A stretch of 64,000 nucleotides of DNA from Cryptomeria japonica (Eukaryota; Streptophyta; Pinopsida; Cupressales; Cupressaceae), in contig NC_081409.1 of assembly GCF_030272615.1 (NCBI RefSeq), positions 238,479,832 to 238,543,831 of the forward strand, in the 5' to 3' direction. Under the pieces are notes generated by a model. It saw nothing but the letters and a program-made list of their open reading frames with translations. It ran no database searches and was not told where the DNA came from. This document shows, piece after piece, positions 1-12,436 of the stretch. The position numbers and the translations under genes were made by a program. How positions within the stretch are numbered: position 1 is the stretch's first letter; every line of letters begins with the position of its first letter.

Positions 1-1300
1 TTACCTTTTTACTTGTCCATGTCTCCTCTAGAATACCACCATCTAGGGAACTTGAAGGCCTTATATTTATTAAGTAAACAATAATATTTATAGCATCTAC
101 CCAAAATCACAAGGGTGATCTTGATCTCATAGTCCTTGTACACGCTCCATGATTGTCCTATTCATCCTTTCTAAGGCTCCATTTTCTCGTGGTGTGCATG
201 GAACCATCTCATATTGATGAATTATGAATAGTAACGATCAAAATCCTTGCTACATTATTCACCTACATTATCTGATTTAGTAAATTTCAACTTATTCTAA
301 TATAATTCTCAACAAAAACTTTCAATTTCTTAAAAATATCAAAGACATTAGATTTTCTTCAAATGAAATAAACCCATTTTTTTTCTAGTGGCGTCATCAA
401 TAAAAGTAACATAACAATGAGAGCCACTTAGAGAAGATACTTGATCCGATCTTCATACATATGAATGCACAAGATCTAACTTTTCACTCTTTTTTTTCCT
501 TTGTAACTCTAAGAAATTAAACTCTCTTCTATTTTTCATAAACACAAATTTCATATAAATCCAAAACAACCTATTAAAAACATGACAACATATTTCTTGA
601 CTAGAGAATCCTCATCCCCTTCTCACTCATGTGCCCAAGCCTATTATGCAAAAAATATTGTACATGTTCTCATAAAAGCTAAGGGAATAAAATAAAAATT
701 ACCAATACATAAATATAATGTGCCCCCTTTTCTTATTTTTCTATTACCAATGATCCTTTGCGACCTTCTACAAATTCTCTATAAGTATAACAATACAACC
801 TTCACTTCCCAATTGTCCTATTGAAATTAGATTTCTTCTCAAGTCAAGAACATGCCTCACCTCTTTAGCAACCATTGGTTTATATTTTATATTTTTATTT
901 ATATTACCCTTTCCAAAACTTACATTTTTCATCATCACCCAAATAAACTTGTCAAAAATTACCTTGAACATAGTCGAAAATATATTTCTATGGGGTGTTG
1001 CACAGAACGAATCCCACGAGTCTAACACCCAAGAATAAGTAATATTATCTAATGGAAGGATAAAATCATATCACCACACATCACCTACTATATTGTATTC
1101 CTTATTATTTCATTGTTTCTCATATCCTCAATTTTCTTGTCAATACCAATATACTTACTTCAAGTGTCCTTTCTTCTTGCAATTCTAGAAATCTACAATT
1201 TATTAGGATTTTTCTACTCTCCCTTTGTTTTTCTCTGTTCCCCATGTTCAAAGTGTTGCCTAAAGTCTCACCTGTGTTTTTTCTATGCCCCTAACTCTAT
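1..1300 (-). pseudogene. Ty1/copia remnant (integrase, protease and late gag), truncated by window edge
   Basis: On the minus strand this stretch matches, position by position, the integrase-to-gag part of the better preserved copia element at 19557-20950, so the two belong to one family or close relatives. The longest readable piece (768-1028) retains the protease-proximal 'ATPHR' motif and the pre-integrase block 'VRHVLDLRRNLIS'. The integrase region (about 1-700) is broken by many stops and frameshifts. From 1070 to 1300 weak similarity to the zinc-knuckle and basic gag region can still be followed, for example around 1235-1290. The right end grades into unrecognised sequence, and the left part (reverse transcriptase, RNase H, 3' LTR) lies outside the window. 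No LTR or target duplication is visible. Non-functional. Confidence 0.85.
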
Positions 1301-3200
1301 AGTGTGTATTCGATTATGAGTAGTTGGCTAGTGGCTAGCTTAAATCTTAATTAAGTCATACTATCATTATTATACTTTTATTTAGTATCGTTATTATATT
1401 TTTATTTGGTTGTGAAGTAAATTGTTAGATGACATGGATTTCCCCTTAGAGAGTACAAAGTTGTGAAATATTTCTAGGTGGAAGCATATTAAAATATCAT
1501 CAATCTTTTGATATTATCGCCAATTCTCAGCCTAGAAACATAAATATAAAAATTGACCACTATCTATGAAAAATATGCACTTCTTGAGATTTGAGTACAT
1601 ATGATATTGTCGAAAAATATCAAAGATAGCACTCAAGTCATGGAAGCGATTAGTTCCTTTCTTATATTGTCTCAATACATCATCTATATATTCTTTTAAA
1701 ATAATGTGCATTAAGTCATGGAAGGTAGTTCATATCTCTTTGATAAGTGGTGCCAACATTATTTGATCTAAAAGGTGTGGCCACATAATGAAGCATGACC
1801 TAAGGATAAGTAGAAGAAATCTTATATTTATGTTGAGGTTTAATAATAACTTGGTTATATAAAACCATCCATATGTCCCCTAACAAAATCGACAAGCATA
1901 TCCATATTAGGGAGTGGGAAATCATCTTTAGGAAATTCCTTACTCAAATTTCTAAAGATAGTGCATATGCAAATGCATCCATTGGGTTTGGTCACATGTA
2001 CTATATTGGAAATCCATGGGAAATAGTTAATATATTTAATAACTTAGTCAAATTTAAACTACTTTTTTCAATTTCATCTTTGAGCATTAAAGAAACCTTT
2101 GAATAATATTTCAAAATTTTAATTTCACAATATAACATTACACTATACATAACAATATCATTGGAAATGTTAGGCATATCTTGGTATGTCCATGCAAAAT
2201 AAATCACCAAAATATTGGAGTAACATGGAAATATTTTAACATTCACAAGAGTTTAAGCACTTTAATCTTAATACTTTTCTTTTTTCTATACATTTCAACA
2301 TAAAAGGTTCTACAAATAATGATTATTTCCATCATCAAAGATATTTTAATGGGTAATACATTAGAAAAAATATAGAGGATTAACTAGTGAAGGAGATGTT
2401 TTCCCAAAATAAGAACAAGTATCAAGAACATATGGAAAACCTCTATCATGGTGGAACTTTGGTATATCCTCAAAAATAGGTTACAAATTTAAGAAGGGCC
2501 TCATTGTCAATGATCATTTAGAGGAGGATTTAGTGATCTAATATTAAGTTTATGTCATGATTAAGTAGACAAATTGATTGAAAGATTATTTTGGATAGAC
2601 CTTTTAGGTTCTTATTTGTACAAGAGAATAAAATATACAAATAGCATTATGGTTTGGTAAGGGTTAAATAGGTTCCAACATACCTTATAAAAAACCCAAG
2701 CCTTTTCTATTATATCTAAACTTTTGGAAGATGTAAAAACCTCTACTATATTGGCTAGATACTATAGAACAAGATAAACCACAAATATAGCCAATAATTG
2801 CCTTAGATTCATGAGCAATAATGTCTTCATATGGAGGAAGGTTCTCATGAAGAGTTGAAGGTGGCAGACCATATATAGTGGGTCCCATGTAGAAGGGAAG
2901 TATGCTCTATAATCCACTTTATCTTACTTATCATGTAAATTTGAGGGAAAACCAACCATCCTTAGGATCAAAATGATAAATGGATGGAGATAAAATTCTT
3001 ATCAATAAGATTTGTGTGATCAATCAATAGGGGAATACTAATACATTTTGGTTTTCCACTACTTGGTAATATTGGTAGCAATTATCATCACTTGTAACTA
3101 TACCCTTTTTTTAATACTATATCTATGAACTTCAAAGTCTAATGAAGTGTAGAGTGAACTACACCCATGTTGTGTATGCAAAGATGGCCTAAGTGTTACT
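1301..3200. other. AT-rich sequence, no gene recognised
   Basis: All frames are closed by frequent stops; the longest open stretches (under 80 codons) have no recognisable motif. No tRNA, LTR boundary or long repeat was recognised. Probably old, unidentifiable repeat sequence. Confidence 0.4.
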
Positions 3201-3204
3201 ATTT

Positions 3205-4342
3205 ACTAAGTTGTCATTAGTTTTATGTCCAAAGTCATCCTATATACTCTAGTTGGTTAATACTACCAAAATATTCAGTCGGTAAGTACTAAGGTTGTTG
3301 GTTACAAAAGAAAGGCTAGTCACCGAGATGAGTAATACTGAGCTGCCTATCGAGTAAAGTTCCTATGTCTACCGAGCAGCAAAGAAGGTATACCGAGTCA
3401 ATCTGAACCGAGTGGAAATGTGTTACCAGATTCAATGAACCTAGACACATATGTGGAAACGTGTTACAAGATTCAAGAACAGGGAACCGTTATTACATAG
3501 GGAATTGCACTTAAATATTTTGTATGATTTTGAGGAAGTTTATCCAATGAAATAATTTCTATGTTTATTCATTCGATAAAACATGTTTGTATGATCAATG
3601 TATGAACAAGATCACCGCCTCAGAGATCTATATATTTAGAGTGATTTGAGTATCTAACATAGAGAGGGAAGATTGATGATTTGAAAATGAAAATCATGAG
3701 AGAAGATAAGATATGAAGAGTGACAGAGATATTCAGTGGTCACCGAGAAGGTTTTTCCGAAAACAACTTAAGGGACAGAGTATACAGAAGAGGTCACCAA
3801 GTTGATTTATCAATTACCAAGGTATGCTATGAGCATGGTAATTTCATATTGAGCACATAGAGTCTACTATAACATTTCAGATGTAAAGTTGTAGATATTT
3901 TGTAAAGATTTTGATTGAATTATTTTGAGTTGTGTTAGAAACCTTTAACAGGGTAAAAGACTCTAACAAAGTCTATAAATTGTAAAGCCTTTAACCAGGT
4001 ACAACATTTTGTAAAAGTGTTTGTAAAATCCTTTAGCAAGGTAGATCTAAAGATCTTGATACTCCTAACAGGGTAAGCTATCAAAAATAGCTAAACATGT
4101 AGCTCTAACCGAGCAACCTTTATTGTTGCAATAGTGAAGTTGTGGGTGTAACCAAAATATTTGAGTTATGGAGTGAAATGTGTATGGATGTTATTTCTAT
4201 GATTATGTTTTAGCTTTATATATTATGAGATCAACTATACCCAATTTATGTTTATCAGTAAGATTGTTTTTGAAGAAATGTTTTGATGTACTGATTCACC
4301 CCTCCCCTCTCATTACATTAGCTTTCCTAGTTGGACCTAACA
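3205..4342 (+). mobile_element. Solo-LTR-like remnant, 'accgag' family (plus orientation)
   Basis: Non-coding. Carries recurrent 'accgag' motifs (about 3320-3420) and the phrases 'aacagggtaa' and 'ttaaccaggta' (3950-4080). It ends with a C-rich stretch followed by 'tcattacattagctttcc' and 'gacctaaca' near 4342. The same order of motifs occurs in reverse complement at 60820-62210, including a C-rich stretch followed by 'ctctcatcttattagct'. The layout resembles long copia LTRs whose 3' ends carry 'ttcacccccctctca' just before a tRNA-Met primer site. No primer site follows, so this is read as a solo or truncated LTR. The left boundary is uncertain and the copy appears 5'-truncated. Confidence 0.55.
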
Positions 4343-5160
4343 CTAAGAGGATGTTTACACTAAGGAAAAATATTGTAACATGTGGAATAAAGTATCAGGT
4401 ATAATAGGTCCAAAAGTGATAGGTAAAGTGACACAACCAAGAGATTCATGGACCACAAATATTATTAAATCCTTTGACAATGACCTTAGATTCTGGAAAA
4501 AAGTTAGACTCAACTTGAATAACATCTAGGAATTCCTTGTTATGTTTATAAGCCTAATCCATTCACTAATTCTCTACTAATTTAAATATCCTCATATTTA
4601 ACTTCAATCTAAAATGCTTGATGCCCTTGAATAATTATTGGAGGACGCAACTTACATGAGGTAGCATTATATTGAACAATTATTTTATTTAAATTCTTTC
4701 TCAAAGCCTTTGTATAGGTTTCATATGAAAGCATTTAATCTAAAAGAGATATCTTGGCAAGTGAATTATTAAGTTGATCCAAGAGACTGTATTCCTTAGT
4801 GGTATTTTCATGTGTATATCCAATCATATAATAAATATGCATTATATTTAAGGCATCAAAGATAGGTGCATGATTAGATAAAAATGGTCTAGTGCAGAAG
4901 TTAAGGCATGGAGATGCATAGGCCATGTGAAAAACATTGTCATAGAAATAATGGTATCAAAAGCCATAACAAATGCCATGTGTAATAATAGGATATGTAA
5001 CCTAATTGCAAATAGTATCAGTATACAATGAAATAGAGATGTTAAACTATTATGAAACTAACAAAGATCCAACCACATAAAATCCTTGTTCTACAATTAA
5101 AATCCACCATACATCAATGAAGAACCTAAAACATGCAAAACATCAAAATATTAAAAAATT
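4343..5160. other. AT-rich sequence, no gene recognised
   Basis: Short ORFs only, no motifs. Forms the left flank of the gypsy insertion. The last five bases before the LTR (5161-5165, acacc) nearly match the five bases after the distal LTR end (22085-22089, atacc). Confidence 0.4.
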
Positions 5161-5165
5161 ACACC

Positions 5166-5937
5166 TGTAGACACCTAAATTTGTCCAGTCTAATTAAATA
5201 AATATTTATTTATTTGATTAATTAATTCATTTATTTTATTTATTTAATTATTTGAGCCTAATTCTTCTATTAATTAAATAAATCTTTATTTATTTGATTA
5301 ATTCATTTACCCTCTTCTAGCCTTATTTCTCATTTAAATAAATACCTTTATTTATTTAAATTCCCCTTTTCCTAAATTAAATAAATACTTTTATTTATTT
5401 AATTGATCCCACTTCCTCTATTAATTCATTATCCTTTTCTACCCATGACACATGTCATTCATCTCTTAATTCCTACACTACCTACCCTCTCATTATTTTC
5501 TTATTTCTTCTACCTACCCTTTAATCCTAGCCGACCATTTATCTTTTACACCTCTCAATCTTATCCCTCCATTTCTTATAGTGTCTTCTATATAAGGAGA
5601 TGCTTCCTTCATTATCAACTCTAACTCCCAACTATGCTTTTGAACTTTCACATGCGATCAAGCCTACTTACAACCACATTTTTGTTCTTTGTTGAGCTCT
5701 TGTGCACATATAAAATCTGAGAGCAAATATATCAAGCAAGATCAATGAAGATAGGAAGAATGGAGATCCAAACCCTATTGGACATGTGATGGTATAATAT
5801 TTGTTATTTTATTTGATTTGCATTGTCTTAGGTAATCTTCATATGTTATGGTGGATCTTTGTTGTTGTTAGGCTAGAGTTTTGTGGTTGAATTCATTTAG
5901 TCTTTCAATATTGTTGTTTCCATTTTTACCATAAAAA
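5166..5937 (+). repeat. 5' LTR of the gypsy-type element
   Basis: Begins TGTAGACACC and matches the 3' LTR pieces at 16963-17482 and 21891-22084 over almost its full length. A TATA-like 'tatataagg' lies near 5590. The terminal CA seen in the 3' LTR reads AA here (5936-5937). Relative to the 3' LTR it keeps about 84 bp near its start and lacks about 17 bp near 5420, so both LTRs have suffered small deletions. Confidence 0.88.
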
Positions 5938-5957
5938 TTTTGGCACACCCCATGGGA
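5938..5957 (+). other. Primer-binding-like site
   Basis: 'tttggcacaccccatggg' directly follows the LTR. It resembles the 'TTGGCGCC...GTGGGG' type of primer site common in plant gypsy elements, with several substitutions. The exact tRNA primer is not assigned. Confidence 0.5.
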
Positions 5958-8700
5958 CATGGATTTTTGTTAGATCTGTGTTTTTTGCAAGTTTTTCTAA
6001 CCCTATATTGTTGTTTTGTAAAACAATTTGTAGAATAACCTTGTGCTGCTAGGGTTTTGGACACAAAATCAAGATCTTGGAGAGATTTGATCCGATCTCA
6101 CAAACGGCTTGGAAATTATGCACCAAATGTTTTTGGCAGGTTGAAAATAGTATCAAAAGATCTCAAACCAAAATTCAGATCTATTGGAGCATATTTTAAT
6201 TTTCTATGAATTTTTATGAATTTTCATAAAAAAATTAATTTTGAGAGCAAATGAGCAAATTTTCTGGATTTTCTTATACTTTTGGAAAGCTCTCTGATTT
6301 ATACACATGATTTGTTCTTTGTGATTTTAATTTTGATGCAAAATATTTCTTAAAAAATTGGATTTTTAAAAATTAGGGTTTTTCATTATTTTGATCCGAT
6401 CTCACAAACGGGTTTGAATTTTGAGATCAAATTTTTTTACAAGTCAAGAATAGTATCAAAAATTCTCAGTAAAACAATCAAAGTTTTTGGATCATATGTG
6501 AAATTTCTATGAATTTTTTGTGCATTTTCATAAAAAATTAATTTTGAGAGAAAATTAGCAAATTTTTCGGATTTTGTTACATTTTTGGAAAGCTCGTAGA
6601 ATTATATAGGATATTTTCTTTGTGATTTTAAATTTGATACAAAATCATTCCTAAAAAAAATAGATCTTTGAAAATTAGGGTTTTGCATTATTTTGCTCAT
6701 ATCTCACAAACTAGTTGGAAATTTTATAGGAGTTATTTTATGTAGGTGTGGAAGGCTATCAGGAGTGTCTGGTAAAAAAATCATATTTTTTGGATCAATT
6801 TTGCATTTTCTATGAATTTTTTATGATTTGTCATAAAAAAATAATTTTTGGAGCAAATTAGCAATTTTTTTGGATTTTCTTACATTTCTGAAAAATTTCT
6901 TGAAATTTTACAGGCTCTTTGTTTTTTTGATGATGCAAAACAACTCATGGAAAATCAAATCTTTGAATTTGTCAAAAAACACATTGTTGAAAGCCCCTAT
7001 TTCACAAAGTCTTTTGGATCTAAAATTTACCTAACTTGTGTGGTTGCAGGAGGGGTATTATTGCAAAACTACTAACAAATCTTTGTTGTAAAATTTTGGC
7101 AAAGGTTTTCTTTTGATCTTTATTGTGTGCCTTATTTTCATAGATTATCAAACACTTCAATTGGTGCACTAAAATTGAACTAATGTCTTTTGTGTTCTGA
7201 GCAATAGGCTCTTTTTGTTTAATCTTTAGAGGGTCTGTCTCCCCATGTGGTCATTAGGACTACTAGTGAGGAGAGAACGACCCAAGTGGTAGCGAGGAAA
7301 ACCCACCTCTTCTGAACCACTATAAACAACTGTATCCATGGTGAAAACCATGAGTAACATGTGCTGATTAGTTCATACCGACACTATGTCTCCCCATAAA
7401 CCCGTTTGATCAAATTTATTTGATCATTTGTAGGGCGTAACCCCTACCAGCTGGAAGCCTTCTATATTTACAGAGCTAAAAGTGCCGAATATATGGCCAC
7501 ATGAGCGGATGCCCTTACTAGCACCTTTTTGTTTTAAAAAGCCAAAATCCTTCTAGTTGTTGGGTCAGGAGGTCTGACCTCTGGAGTGACCCACACACAT
7601 ATGGTTCTTAGTAGAGATACAAATTTTGCCATGGGGATTTTTCGTGGGGACTCATGCTTGGCTGCCTTAGAGAAGTGAGTGTCGAGGGTGGAGCCAGTGG
7701 GGTAAAGCATCTAAGTATCCGCTCTGAATAGAGTAGCCTTGGGGGAAACCCCATGTGGGATCAACAACTATTGTCCTGGCCAGCCATAAGAATTGTGCTT
7801 GTCTTCTTTTGAACATTCAAACATTCAAGACCAAACATCATAACATTGTGTCTTTTGTGTCTTTAAGTGTATGCAAAACATTTTTACATCAAACAACACA
7901 CTTTCTTTTGAGTCATTTTGAGTCTAAACGCTTGCAAACATAGAGTCCTCATCAATATTATGTCCTCTTGTCATGAGAAATAGTCAAAAATTCAGATTTG
8001 GTCACAACAAACAACTTCACAAATTGGAAAAATTGCACTCATATTTTAGAAACTGCGTCTGTGAAGTATACAGGCACGTTTGTGTTCAGTATTGGAAAAA
8101 TCTATAGTCCAACAAACAAGAGCAATCGGTTTCAGAATTCTTGAGCTTCCTAAGTTATTTCTCCAGATTTTCATCTAGCATTCAACCTATCTTTGGGTCT
8201 CACAAAGTTCATGATTGCTTTACACGTTACATTGCATTCACATTTGTCTAAACTTGAGTCAAAAGGTCACTTTTTTGTCCTCATCTCTCTTTGTCAATTC
8301 ACTACATACAACAACATTTTGCTAAGTGGTCCCTCATCAAGGTCTATCACCTTTGGGTCTCATTTAGTCTTACTTAGAGTCAAGGTCAACTTACCTCATC
8401 AAGAGAAACTATCATCTCTTTGGAAGCCACACCTACTCTACTACATACATACTTGGTCTTACAATTTGGACATTGCAAGTACACCTCAGATTCATTTACA
8501 TTCCATCCAACTCTTGGTCTTCCATACTCTTTCCATTTTCATCCAGTCTCACACATCTTGGTAAATACCTAGTTCATGGTTGAAACCCGTTCCCAAAAAT
8601 CTAGGAGATAAACTAAAGAGGCTCAAGAGGCCGCAAACATGAGTGCCTATGATTATGATAATGATGTCTTTTCCATTCTGATCATACAACATTACCTGAC
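5958..8700 (+). other. Untranslated leader of the gypsy-type element
   Basis: About 2.7 kb between the primer site and the first readable gag codons. The first kilobase holds three diverged tandem repeats (separate entry). 7200-7770 is a GC-richer stretch without ORFs. Open stretches such as 8193-8564 have no recognisable motif and lie outside the gag frame. Long leaders of this sort occur in large plant gypsy elements. Confidence 0.6.
6089..6965 (+). repeat. Three diverged tandem repeats, period 302-304 bp
   Basis: Copies begin at 6089 and 6393 ('gatccgatctcacaaac') and at 6695 ('gctcatatctcacaaac'). Each runs through 'tctatgaatttttt', a run of A with 'ttaattttgagagcaaat', 'tttggaaagctc' and 'attagggttttgcatta'. 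The third copy is the most diverged and fades near 6965. Confidence 0.85.
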
Positions 8701-10611
8701 ATGGATACCTATAGAAACATTCCAAATGTTGAGAACATGGACACTACAAACAACAATGATACACACAATGATAATATGGACAACTTTTCCATACATTCAG
8801 CAGAAGTGGAAGACTCCATTATGAATCCTCATTTCAATCGATTGGTTGAGGAAATAATGAGGATAGATAGACAATATTTTCTACAAGTAATGGTGCAAAG
8901 TGGAGCCAAGATCCCTCATGATTTTGACATGTCTCAAATAGTGGAAAATCGGCCTATGCAACAACCTCACCTCAACATGGATCAAAGGAGACCTAATAGT
9001 GGAGGCAATAGAGGACCACATATTATTCTTGAATCACCTTCATCTTTGTTTCAAAAACCTGAGGTCCCACATACACATGGTCAGGCATAAAATACTCACC
9101 TTCGCAGACCATTATGGAAGTCTTATGCAGAAAAATATACTCAATCACATGCCAATGCTAAGGACCAACCACCAAAGCAATTGCATATCCAAAGGCATGT
9201 TCAAAATTTGGACACAAGGAAACCCCGCGTCAAATTTGGGGGCAACACATTAGAACAAACTCATGGCATGCCTGTATAGTATGGTATACATGGACAAAAC
9301 ATATATTCCATTCTTCATCATGACTTTATACCAAGTGGTCCATATACGCAACATCATTATAGACCTCCTCCGTATGAACATGTGTATGATCAATACCATC
9401 CATATATGCAACATGCTTCTCCTCCACCTGGTGCTTCAGGCATGGGGTATGGTCCAAGAAGTCGTTCTCCACCTAAGAACAATTTGGAGCAGCAAATTAA
9501 GGACTTACAAAAGAAAATGGAGGACATAAATACACCGAAGCCAGCTTACACAATGAGAGACACATGTCCCTATCCATTTGGCAAAAGCATTCCAATGCCT
9601 CCTTTTCCTACACATTTCGTGACACGTAAGTTCGATAAGTACAGAGGCAAAGGAGATCCTAAGGCACATTTAAGACAGTTTTTCATGGCTTGCATTGAGG
9701 TAGTAGCAGAAGAGACATATCTGATGAGATTATTCCCACAAAGCTTAGGTGATCAAGCTATGGAATAGTTCTCTCAACTTCCACCCAGAATTAAATCATG
9801 GGGTGATTTAGCAAAGGCATTTATCCAATATTTCTCATACAACATAGAGATAGACATATCCATTACCACTTTGTGCAACACCAAACAAAAGGATGGAGAG
9901 TCTTTTTCATCATTTTTACAAAGATGGAGGAAGCTAACCAGCAGATGCTCTTGTGAAATTCCACAAAAACAAATGGTAGAGATGTTCACCCAGAATGTTA
10001 ACAAAGACATTGGTTATGATCTAAGAAAAGCTTGTTTGTCCACCTTCAAGGACGTCACTGAGAAAGGCTTAGCGATAGAGAAGGTCCTAATTGAGAAAGG
10101 CATCATCAAAATATTCAAAGAAAACAAAGAGGACTTTAAAGGAAAAGACAAAACAAGATTTTGGAATAAAAACAAGAACACAGTCAATGATGGTGTTGTT
10201 GATGCTAATATAGTACGACCCAAAATTGTTTTTTTGGGATCAAGCTCTACAAACAATCAAGTGAATACTCAAACAACTTCAAAATCACGAAGGAAGTACA
10301 CCCCATTGGGAGAACCACTTGAGTCAGCTTTCAAGAAGCTAGTAGCAAACAAGATGATCACAATTCTAGATTTGCCTCCATATGAGCCAAAGGTCAAACC
10401 AAATTGGTGGAATGATGATGAATACTACGAATATCACAAAAGCAAGGGTCATAAAACAGGAAATTATCATCGACTGAAGAACATCATACAAGATCTTATT
10501 GATAGAGGTGACATTGAGATCGAGGGACACTCATCTAACCAAGAACATGAAATGTTTAAAGAACCATTCCCTAAACATGACAAGGGAAAAGCTAAAGCCA
10601 CAGATGACTAG
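8701..10611 (+). pseudogene. gag: Gag of the gypsy-type element, decayed
   Basis: Three open stretches (8701-9090, 9382-9768, 9871-10611) share one frame and are separated by in-frame stops at about 9088, 9280 and 9766, so this was one long gag. The central part (about 9600-10130) matches the Retrotrans_gag capsid fold, with 'KFDKYRGKGDPKAHLRQF' followed by the helical region around 'SFSSFLQRWRKL'. A short coiled segment rich in K, Q and E precedes it (9484-9530). The nucleic-acid-binding knuckle is visible at 10420-10475 as 'YYEYHKSKGHKTGNYHRLKN', but both positions where cysteine is expected are tyrosine. The stop at 9766 sits where the family usually has tryptophan. Gag would form the particle that packages element RNA; this copy cannot make it intact. 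Confidence 0.85.
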
Positions 10612-11599
10612 GCCAACTATACCAGAGCATCCTTTAATTATGATTCAACTGTCAATTACATTTCGATGGATAATTATGTCTCTACCATTATCATCAAGGA
10701 CAAAACGTCTAAAAAATTCTACCCAAAGACCCAAGATTGTCCTAAAAGGCATTGGATCTTCTTCTGAACCTACCTTTGAATGTAATGTTACAACTCATGG
10801 AGGTAAATTCACTTTGCAAGGTGCTCTAGCTAAAAACACCGCTTCCTCATCAACCAAACCTGAGTATGATCTGGTAGAACAGTTAGGGAAGACACCCATG
10901 CTTATCTCCATCCTTGAGCTCTTATGCATATCCCCCACACATAAAGCCATTCTTGACAAAACTTTGAGAGATACTTCCGTCCCCACTGATCTGAACGCGG
11001 ACCAGTTTCAAGCCATGGTGGGATACCTTTCCATTCCACATTCTCTTACATTCATAGAAGTTGGCGATGCCTCCGTGAGCCAACCACGTAATGCACCTTT
11101 ACACATTGAAGCCTTCCTACACAAACATCAAATAAAATCAGTCCTGATAGATGGAGGAGTTGGTCTCAATATATGTACTTTAAATACAATAATACAATTG
11201 GGATATTCAGATAAAGTTGTAAATGCGACAAACAAAATTACCATCAAGGCATATGATGATGAAGAGCATTCATCCAAGGGCACAGTCACTTTACCTCTCA
11301 GAGTTGGGCCAGTTACTAAGGATGTGGTTTGTCAAGTCCTTGATCTAGATCTCACATACAACATACTATTGGGGCTTCCATGGATTCATGAGATGGGAGC
11401 AGTCCCATCTACATATCATCGATGTATCAAGTTTCCACACAATGGAGTTGAAGTGACCATCAAAGTTGATCCAAATCCAATCATATATTGCAACAATTTG
11501 GGACCTAGATCAGAAATAACAATCCCAGTCAATCGAGAGGCTATTCATTCATTAGCATATGTGGATCCAGAATCCTTAAAAGCTTCCACATCAAAATAA
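10612..11599 (+). pseudogene. Retropepsin (aspartic protease) region of the gypsy-type element
   Basis: Readable from about 10735 in a frame one base off gag. The switch lies between about 10710 and 10745, because gag-frame sequence still looks coding up to 'STIIIKDKT'. The catalytic motif is 'LIDGGVGLNI' (about 11147-11176), a DGG/DSG-type active site with valine where alanine or serine is usual. The C-terminal half has the flap and dimer features 'IKAYDDEEHSSKGT' and 'DVVCQVLDLDLTYNILLG', the latter carrying the ILLG motif typical of retropepsins. It would cleave the gag-pol polyprotein. Normal elements continue into reverse transcriptase, but none follows here. The frame stays open for 366 codons if the upstream overlap is counted; only the part from about 10735 has family similarity. 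Confidence 0.85.
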
Positions 11600-12436
11600 A
11601 CAGAGCTCAAAGAAAGATTCAAGGTTAAAGACCTGGGATGTGGTGAGTATATCTTTCATGTTGATCAACTCCCACTATCTTCTAAGACATTTAGTCAACA
11701 AGAACAACCTACAAACAATTTTCAATTCCAAGGAATTGGGTGTGAACCACCTAGTGTTGTGGCTCCTAAGTCTAAATGGAAATCTCCTCTAGTGGTGCAA
11801 GCATCTTTTGATATCAATAATCCTAAGAGTGGTTCCATCAAAGAATCTATTCAGCATATCACCAGCCCTCTTGAGAACTCACATAGCTTTCCCATATCAT
11901 CCACTCATTTCATTTCCATTCCTCTTCCAGACTTGGATCAACAAGAATTACAAAAGCCCTTACTCATTGGGGATCAAAAATCAAGCTTTGAAATGAAAAA
12001 TTTAAAAGTAAAAAATAAAGAGAAGTCCTTTAGTCCAAATCAAAATCAAAAGTTGTTGGACTCTGCAAAAATCAAAGTCAAGGATAAAAATCCTATGAAG
12101 AAAAAACAACAAGAGTTGATCTCCCCTAATACCAAAATAACTGGGGGCAAAAGTTCTACAATTTTAAGTCAAAAAGCATACTTGTTGATCCTAAGTTTCC
12201 ATCATGCTATCCTACTTTCACTTCTTTTCACAATCATAAACCTTCATCACTCATCCACTTGTTCTGCAGATCCTTTCCATTATGGCGATACATCATGGAC
12301 CTTTAATGGAACTTACTCGAAGGACTTTGTTGTCAAGGATGCCCAAACTTCTTTAGGTGACACGCATATGGGACTGTGCAGTTCACACACTAGTAATTCT
12401 ATCTCAGCTCCTTTAACAAGGAAGATAGTCACTTGA
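11600..12436 (+). pseudogene. Spacer ORF between protease and integrase tail; Lys/Ser-rich with one hydrophobic segment
   Basis: After the TAA at 11597-11599 the same frame stays open from about 11600 to 12436. The longest methionine-started part, 225 codons, begins at 11759. It is not recognised as any pol domain. The N-terminal two thirds is Lys/Ser/Asn/Gln-rich and low in complexity. Around residues 138-165 of the 225-codon part a hydrophobic stretch with 'LLILSFHHAILLSLLF' could span a membrane, followed by a short Cys-containing tail. The reverse transcriptase, RNase H and integrase core expected here are missing. Whether this ORF was ever translated as a protein of its own is unknown. 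Confidence 0.5.

Noticed and set aside
5161-5165. Exact target duplication for the gypsy element
   Set aside because: acacc and atacc differ at one base; kept only as a decayed duplication, not an exact one.
8193-8564. 123-codon plus-strand frame in the gypsy leader
   Set aside because: Lies outside the gag frame, no motif, no similarity to gag; untranslated leader is the simpler reading.
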